A stretch of 64,000 bases of DNA, taken from Pogona vitticeps. Taxonomy: Eukaryota > Chordata > Lepidosauria > Squamata > Agamidae. Made by a program: the position numbers and the translations under genes. Below the pieces are notes generated by a model. That model did not search any database. It worked only from the letters and a program-made list of their open reading frames with translations, and was not told the DNA's origin. The first letter of the stretch is position 1, and each line of letters begins with the position of its first letter. Where the stretch lies: assembly GCF_051106095.1 (NCBI RefSeq), contig NC_135794.1:24678747-24742746 (forward strand), in the 5' to 3' direction. Positions 43,502-64,000 of the stretch are shown piece by piece.

Positions 43502-44309
43502 GCTCGAACGGACAGGATTAATCCGCGAAAGCTTGACGTGGAAGGGCTTAAAAAAATATTCCCTCGTGTCTAATATATATAAACCTAAATCCTTGCCACG
43601 CCGTCCAAACTCCCTTCAGCGCTCCCCACCCCCGCCCCCACCCCCTGCCTTAGCCAATGGGAAACGAGCTCGGCCTCATTGGGAGCGGGGAGGGAGAACC
43701 CCCCCACTTCACTAGCATGTTCCCCCCCACCCCGCCTACGGAATGGTCTTGCCCAGTCGGGGCTCTTGGGCGAGCGTCCCAGCCCTCTGAGGGGAAGAAA
43801 CCAATGGCTCCACCCGCGGGGGGGTGGCGGCGTCTGAGTGGGGGTGAAAGAGGGGAGTGGGGAAAAGCCGCCCTACCCCTGCGTCCCCGGGTGGGAGGCC
43901 CGCTTTATTTTTGGCGGGCTCCCTCTTTCGCCCCCCCTCCCTTCTCCACGCGGCCGTTGGCTTGCCCTTTCGGAGGAGTCGCCTCAGGAAGCGCCACGAC
44001 ATGGCGCCGGGCTTGGCTCTCCGAATTTGCCCCTCACGAAGCCGCCCTGGCTGGGCTTCCGTCTGAGGCGGGCGAGGACAACGGGGGGAAAAAAAGGCGC
44101 GAGGGCTGCCCCGGCCCTCGGTGGGGAATGGTTGAATGTAGAGCCTGAGGGGAATGTGAAGGGCAGCCCAGCGATGGCGCCTGGCGGTGTTTTTTCTCCT
44201 CCTCCTCACAGAATTAAAAGAGGACGCGGGTCTTTCTGGCAGGGAGGGAGGAAGGCCAGGCCGGCCTCTCGGAGCTGAGGCTGAAGGAGAGCCAGAGAAA
44301 CACCCCCCC

Positions 44310-44329
44310 CCACACACACACACACACAC
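44310..44329. repeat. (CA)n microsatellite after a C run
   Basis: Nine to ten CA units at the upstream edge of the CpG island. Confidence 0.95.
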
Positions 44330-46479
44330 GGAATTCAAGCTTACAGCACTCTGCGTGTAGGGCGTCTATAATTTAATTAGGCAGGCTAGGTATAATTGCT
44401 TCCCCCACCCCCACCAGCAAGTTGGGCCCTCAGTTTATCGACCTCGAAAGGATGGAAGGCTGAGTCAGCCTTGAGCCGGCTGCCTAAATCCCATCAGAAT
44501 CAAACTCAGGTCCCGAGCAGAGTCTTCACTGCAATCCTGCAATTTAACCAGTGCAACCTGAGGCTCCTAAAGCAAAATGCTGCTTATTATACTGCTCTGT
44601 AGTGTTTAAAGCGTTTGGGGTGTGTATGTTACAATTTAACGAGGATGCTGCTCATATTTGCCCCCCCCCCCATGGAGGTGGATAGTTTACTGACCTCGGA
44701 AGGATGAAAAACCTGAGTTAACTGAAGAGAGTCTTCCCACAGGACTGAAGTTTTAACAATCTAAAATAAGAAAGCTAACCCTTTATTTCAGACAGTTTTT
44801 GGAAGATGATAGCCCTTCCTCAGATGCAAGAAACAAAATAACTCAGCTCTAGGCTTACATAAAATGCATTTTGTTTCGTGTGAAGGCACCCAACATGAAA
44901 CTTCTATAATGCACGGCTTAAAGAGGTCCTTAGTTTGAAAGGGTGCCCCGTGCAAGCCTGGCTTGAAGAACTATGGAAATCTGTGTGGAGGGAGCCTTGG
45001 TGGGGCCCATCATCCCCAGTTTTCAGCAGCGGCCTCAGTGGTGGGTGCATGGATCCCTTGGTCCCTCCCTGCCTCTCCCTCTGCCTGTGAGTTGTATTGC
45101 TATTCTGTATGAGTTTATTGTAACATTATTGTTAAGTCAGTGTCTGAACATATAGTAAGTCCACACATGCAAATTAGCATCCTTTTTGGCCCTCATTGAG
45201 GGTGGTGCAAGGTGCCCTTTTAGGTTATGATTGAAGTGGCTTCCCTGGGATGCCTTTTAAGGGCATTTTAAAGGTGCCCTTGGACCCTGGAGGTGGGAGG
45301 CAAGGGAGGGACATCTTTGGTACCTCAGGAATAGGTTTTAAAAAGAGCTTATGCTTGGAATAAACAATGTCCCTCAACTGGCAATTACTTTGTAACCCTG
45401 AGACTCATCCCCAGCGTATAGAGGGAATTAACGTGTCGTAAAAGAGAAGTTGTTTCTGAGGGAGTGCAAAGTGCCTTCTGTTTGAGCTGGCAATTTTATT
45501 TTGGCAAAAAGTAACATGGGAGATGTGAGAAGCCGAGAGGCTGAAATTGGTCCAAGTTTATTTCTCCACCCGTGCAAATGAACTAAATTCATGGCTGTCT
45601 TTGTGTTTGGTGAAAAATCATGAATTCTGTAAATTATGTTAGTGCCGTGTGCTTCTCTTGGCCCCAGATGATTCTCTTAGGAGGGAGAGAAAGGTAGCTT
45701 CGTAGCAGTAGCTCAAGTGCTTCCATCCAATATATGCATCGCTATACAAAATATCAGCCCTTACTGATGAGGAATTGATAGCATTCGCCACACATACACA
45801 GGAAATTTAGTTTAAGACTGAGGATGCAGATTTGGGTTTCACCTGATAAAAGTGCTTTTCTAGGATGCTAAATAAACACAAAGTACTGCTACAAACAAAC
45901 TATTGGATTTTTTTTTACAGAAAATATGACTAAAGGCATTGCATTTTATTCAACGAGCCCATTAATTTGAATCTGAGATTATAAAGGTGATGATAATGGT
46001 AATAGTGAAGTGGAGGAGGATCAGCAGAGTTTTATTCTGCTGTTTTCTGTGTGCAGTTTTCTGTATTGCGTACACAGAGGACCACAAAAGATGCTGCAGG
46101 ACTCTTTGGAGTTTGTGCTGCCAAAGCCCGTGCCCTCTGGAACGATTTTCTTGTTGAAACAATAAAAAACAGTACACTAAAGCATGCAATAGAAACAGCA
46201 TGTTGGAGCACATATTTCAATCTACTTTAGTTTATTTCTTCTTGAAATAGTCAGTATTGTTCCAAGTCTAACAACTGAAATATTTCATACTAATCAGAAA
46301 AGTCTAAAATGTATGTTAAAAGAATATCACTTTTGTTTCAAGGTGCAATTTACCCAAATAAATTAAAAACATTTATTGAGTTTATAAATCTAGAGAAATC
46401 ATATGAAATATGTGCAAATGAAATCTTATAAAATTTTAGTTATCATAATTAATTTTGTTTTGACACTTGTGTGAGTGTA
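44330..46479. other. Intergenic region between DUT promoter and SLC12A1 3' end
   Basis: About 2.1 kb. It holds a minus-strand degenerate SINE (44393-44568), a related fragment near 44660-44735 (tttactgacctcggaaggat), then sequence in which I see no gene or named repeat. Confidence 0.6.
44393..44568 (-). mobile_element. Degenerate SINE (MIR/L2-tail type), antisense copy
   Basis: Minus strand reads gctgactcagccttccatcc, ttcgaggtcgataaactgag and a head with ggttaaattgcagg. It aligns by eye with 18655-18950. Confidence 0.6.
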
Positions 46480-47324
46480 GTGATTAAATATGATTGCAAT
46501 TTATTTCCATATAATAATTTGAAAACTCGTTTGGATCTGTTGCAGTTTTTCATGGGCTCCTTCCCGCATATTATACTGGCGTGAAGGAACTAGGCTGTAG
46601 CCAAAATCCTGTTCCACTGAGGAAGCCCCACACATAATGAAGTTACGTGAGTATGATGTTGCTGTGATGCATTTAAATTTGAGTTCAGGGAGAGAATGAA
46701 CAATAATATAAACTTTTCTTTTTCTGCTCGGCTGGACCACCGAATTGCAATGTTTGAAAATAATACATTCTTACCAGTTAGGTAATCTGCAACATCTGTA
46801 AAATAATATCAACTAAAATTTTCGTTGATGCCTCTTATGTAGGGAATACATTAGCACTGAGAATTATAAGTATGACCTACAACAAAAAGTTTCAGTGTGG
46901 GCTGTTGTTTGTTGACTTCCAGGATGCTCCCTTCCATCTCTTTCAGGGTTCTATATTCCATTTTCCCCTGTTGAACTGTCAGCTTCCTGTGGCCACTGCA
47001 TATCCTTAGTTCTCATTGGCCTGCTTTGGATAAAGGTCTCTCCCCCCCCCCCAGAACTTTCCTCCCTAATGCTAATTTTGTACATTTGTAAACCTTGGGG
47101 GCTCTGCCAAGTCTGCTTTTGTGCATGGATGATACTGTGTTGGCTATGAAAGGACCAGTACTAGAGAATTGAAATTGCTGTTTGTGGATACAATCAGTTT
47201 TTTTTCCTGTCAGACAGTGACACCAAGGTGATTCTTCCATGATTTGAGGAGTACATTCTAAGGCAGTGGTTCTCAACCTTGGGTAACCCAGGTATTCTTG
47301 GACAGCAATTTCCAGAGGTGCTTG
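46480..47324 (-). other. SLC12A1: SLC12A1 3' UTR (extent inferred)
   Basis: Minus-strand sequence after the stop to a candidate AATAAA at 46500-46505. Further AATAAA copies near 46372 and 46230 could extend it. The first part is repeat-derived (47262-47318). Confidence 0.4.
47262..47318. repeat. Half of the palindromic element in the SLC12A1 3' UTR
   Basis: ggcagtggttctcaaccttg followed by a diverged acaacttccag-type segment. Only one arm is recognisable. It abuts the SLC12A1 stop codon. Confidence 0.55.
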
Positions 47325-62309
<14,985 letters not shown>

Positions 62310-62686
62310 CTACAAAAGTCAATTTTGTAAGTAAATTTTAAAAGAAAGAAAAGACCACATTTCTACTCATCACTTTATCACAGCCATAGCATCTCCACCC
62401 TCCCCATGTTTAGTGCAATCTACCCACATGAAGCTTAGAATCATGGAGTTGGAAGGCTTTAATCCAACCCCCTCCTTAGTTCAGGAATCCAAATCAAAGT
62501 ATATCTGACAGATGGTTGTCTGTTTTTCTCTTGAATGCCTGCAGCATTGGAGTGGTCAGTGCCTCCTAAGGTAACTTGTTCCATTATCGTAGTGCTTCTA
62601 ATGGTTAAGAAGTCTTTTCCTGATATTCAACTAAAATCTTGCTTCCTGGAACTTGAGCCCATTATTATATGCCCTACACTCTGGGA

Positions 62687-63028
62687 CGTGGTGGCGCTGC
62701 AGGTTAAACCTCAGAAGCCTCTGTACTGCAAGGTCAGAAGACCTGCAGTTGTAAGACCGAATCAACACAACGGAGTGAGCCCCCGTCGCTTGTCCCAGCT
62801 CCCGCCAACCTAGCAGTTCGAAAACATTCAAAATACGTGTAGAAAAATAGGTATCACCACGGTGGGAAGGTAACGGTGTTCCATGTCTAGTTGTGCTGGC
62901 CACATGACCACGGAAGATTGTCTTTGGACAAAACTCTAGCTCTATGGGTTGAAAATGCAGATGAGCACATCCCCCTAGAGTCGGACACGACTGGACAAAT
63001 TATCAAGGGGAACCTTTACCTTTATTTT
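62687..63028 (+). mobile_element. Sauria-type tRNA SINE, near full length, with target-site duplication
   Basis: It starts cgtggtggcgctgcaggtta (A-box region), with gaccgaatcaacacaacgga, gctcccgccaacctagcagt, gccacatgaccacggaagat and gagtcggacacgactggaca, and ends aacctttacctttattt. The duplication acactctggga flanks it at 62676-62686 and 63029-63039. The 3' end shares the BovB-like gagtcggacacgact, as expected for a SINE mobilised by BovB. Squamate-specific. Confidence 0.88.
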
Positions 63029-63247
63029 ACACTCTGGGATAATTGAGAACAGATCCTGCCCCCTCTTCTGTATGACAGTCTTTCAAGTATTTGAAAAGTG
63101 CTATCCTTTCTTCCCCCAGTTTTTTTTTCTCAAGGCTAAACATGTCTTGCACCCCTTCATCCTAAGCCATTAATAAAAATATTGAAGAGCACTGGGCCAA
63201 GAACTGAGTCTTGTGATACACCATTTATTGCTTCCTCCCAGCTTGAG

Positions 63248-63359
63248 TATTTGACCCAACTCTGGGAGGCAGTGGAAGACAGGAGGGCCTGGTGTGCTCT
63301 GGTCCATGGGGTCACAAAGAGTCAGACATGACTAAACAACTAAACTACAAGCAACAACA
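63248..63359 (+). mobile_element. BovB 3' end, 112 bases, with target-site duplication
   Basis: aactctgggaggcagtggaa through ggtcacaaagagtcagacat to an (AAC)n tail. The 8-base duplication agcttgag lies at 63240-63247 and 63360-63367. It is strongly 5'-truncated and nested in the CR1 element. Confidence 0.85.
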
Positions 63360-64000
63360 AGCTTGAGAAGAATCTGTTGATAACCACTGTCTCATTATAA
63401 TGCTGTGACCAACTGTGTACCCACCTGACAGTTGTTCTATCCAACTCACACCTAGTTAGCTTGCTAATTAGAATATTATGGGGCACTTTGTCAAAAGCTT
63501 TGCTGTAGTAAAAATATATTACATCTACAGCATTCCCACCATCTACCAGGGATGTTACCCAATCAACAAAAATAGAGAAGATTAGTCTGACAGGATTTGT
63601 TTTTTACCTTTGCTATGCACATACCTGATGAATGCTTTTTATTGCTTTTAGCATCTCTTGCTAACCTCAGCTCATTCTCAACTTTTTTCTTCCTAAAGCC
63701 ATCGCTTCAATTCTTTGCAACTCGTCTGTACTCTTTCTTTGTGACATGGCTTTCCTTACTTTTCCTTACTTTTCAGGTCCTCTTTTGAGCTTTTAGTGAA
63801 GCCAGATTGGTCTTTCCTCCCCACCCCCGTCTTCCACTTTTTTTTTTTTTTTGGAATTGTTTGTAGTTTTGCCTTTAGAACTTTCTTTTTAAGAAACTCC
63901 CACCTATCTTGGACTTTTCCTGTTAGGATCTCCTGCCATGGGCTATACTTTTCATTGTTCTGAGTTTATTAAAACTGGGTTTCCTCAAATCAAGCATACA

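Larger units (their letters stand above)
42780..44300. promoter_or_regulatory. CpG island over the DUT promoter and first exon
   Basis: About 1.5 kb of strikingly GC- and CpG-rich sequence, with many CG dinucleotides and GC boxes, in a window otherwise A/T-rich. It spans DUT exon 1 and about 1.2 kb upstream. CpG islands mark housekeeping promoters. Both strands have long chance open frames here because stop codons are rare in GC-rich DNA. Confidence 0.85.
62433..64000 (-). mobile_element. CR1-type LINE, 3' part, interrupted by two later insertions
   Basis: The minus strand encodes YSKAFDKVPHNILISKL and VDGGNAVDVIYFY (reverse transcriptase) at about 63430-63600, followed by the non-coding 3' region and the terminal ATGATTCTAAGC at 62433-62444. 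A SINE (62687-63028) and a BovB piece (63248-63359) sit inside it. It is dead and runs past the window end; it lies in an SLC12A1 intron on the sense strand. Confidence 0.85.

Noticed and set aside
43657-44278. Long plus-strand open frames (146-163 codons) in the CpG island
   Set aside because: Proline/glycine-rich low-complexity translations in several frames at once, as expected from GC-rich DNA with few stop codons.
46750-46790. Small exon-like piece on the minus strand with acceptor TTTTACAG and donor GTAAGA, downstream of the SLC12A1 stop
   Set aside because: The real last coding exon with the conserved C-terminus is at 47325-47460; the 23-base piece encodes nothing recognisable.

Overview
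The window is nuclear DNA of a vertebrate, most likely a squamate reptile (lizard or snake). It holds spliced genes with GT-AG introns. Its interspersed repeats are a Sauria-type tRNA SINE, RTE-BovB LINE 3' ends and CR1 LINEs, a typical squamate mixture. I assign no species. No prokaryotic gene, operon, CRISPR array or new gene system was seen.

Layout. (1) 1-28865, plus strand: the 3' part of FBN1 (fibrillin-1), 23 coding exons that correspond to human exons 43-65 in the classic 65-exon numbering. They encode cbEGF25-31, TB6, cbEGF32-36, TB7, cbEGF37-43, the furin site and the C-terminal propeptide (asprosin), 1107 residues to the stop. (2) 28866-40150: about 11 kb of intergenic DNA with repeats and no supported gene. 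(3) 40150-43160, minus strand: complete DUT (dUTPase, nuclear form, 169 aa, six exons) with a CpG-island promoter reaching about 44300. (4) 44300-47320: intergenic DNA and the 3' UTR of the next gene. (5) 47325 to the window end, minus strand: the last 13 coding exons of SLC12A1 (kidney Na-K-2Cl cotransporter NKCC2), 504 C-terminal residues; the rest of the gene lies beyond 64000.

The order SLC12A1-DUT-FBN1, with DUT and FBN1 convergent, matches the human 15q21.1 neighbourhood in inverted orientation, so this is conserved amniote synteny. The three genes do not share a pathway: extracellular microfibrils and a secreted hormone, nucleotide-pool sanitation, and renal salt uptake.

All exon limits were set by reading splice sites and checking frame continuity. 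Exon lengths and phases close perfectly in all three genes. The points most worth a second look are a GC-AG intron in SLC12A1, a 5'-half U2 snRNA pseudogene, a possible mitochondrial leader exon for DUT, palindromic MITE-like elements (one in the DUT upstream region, one touching the SLC12A1 stop codon, one split by a nested insertion), and nested transposon insertions with visible target-site duplications.
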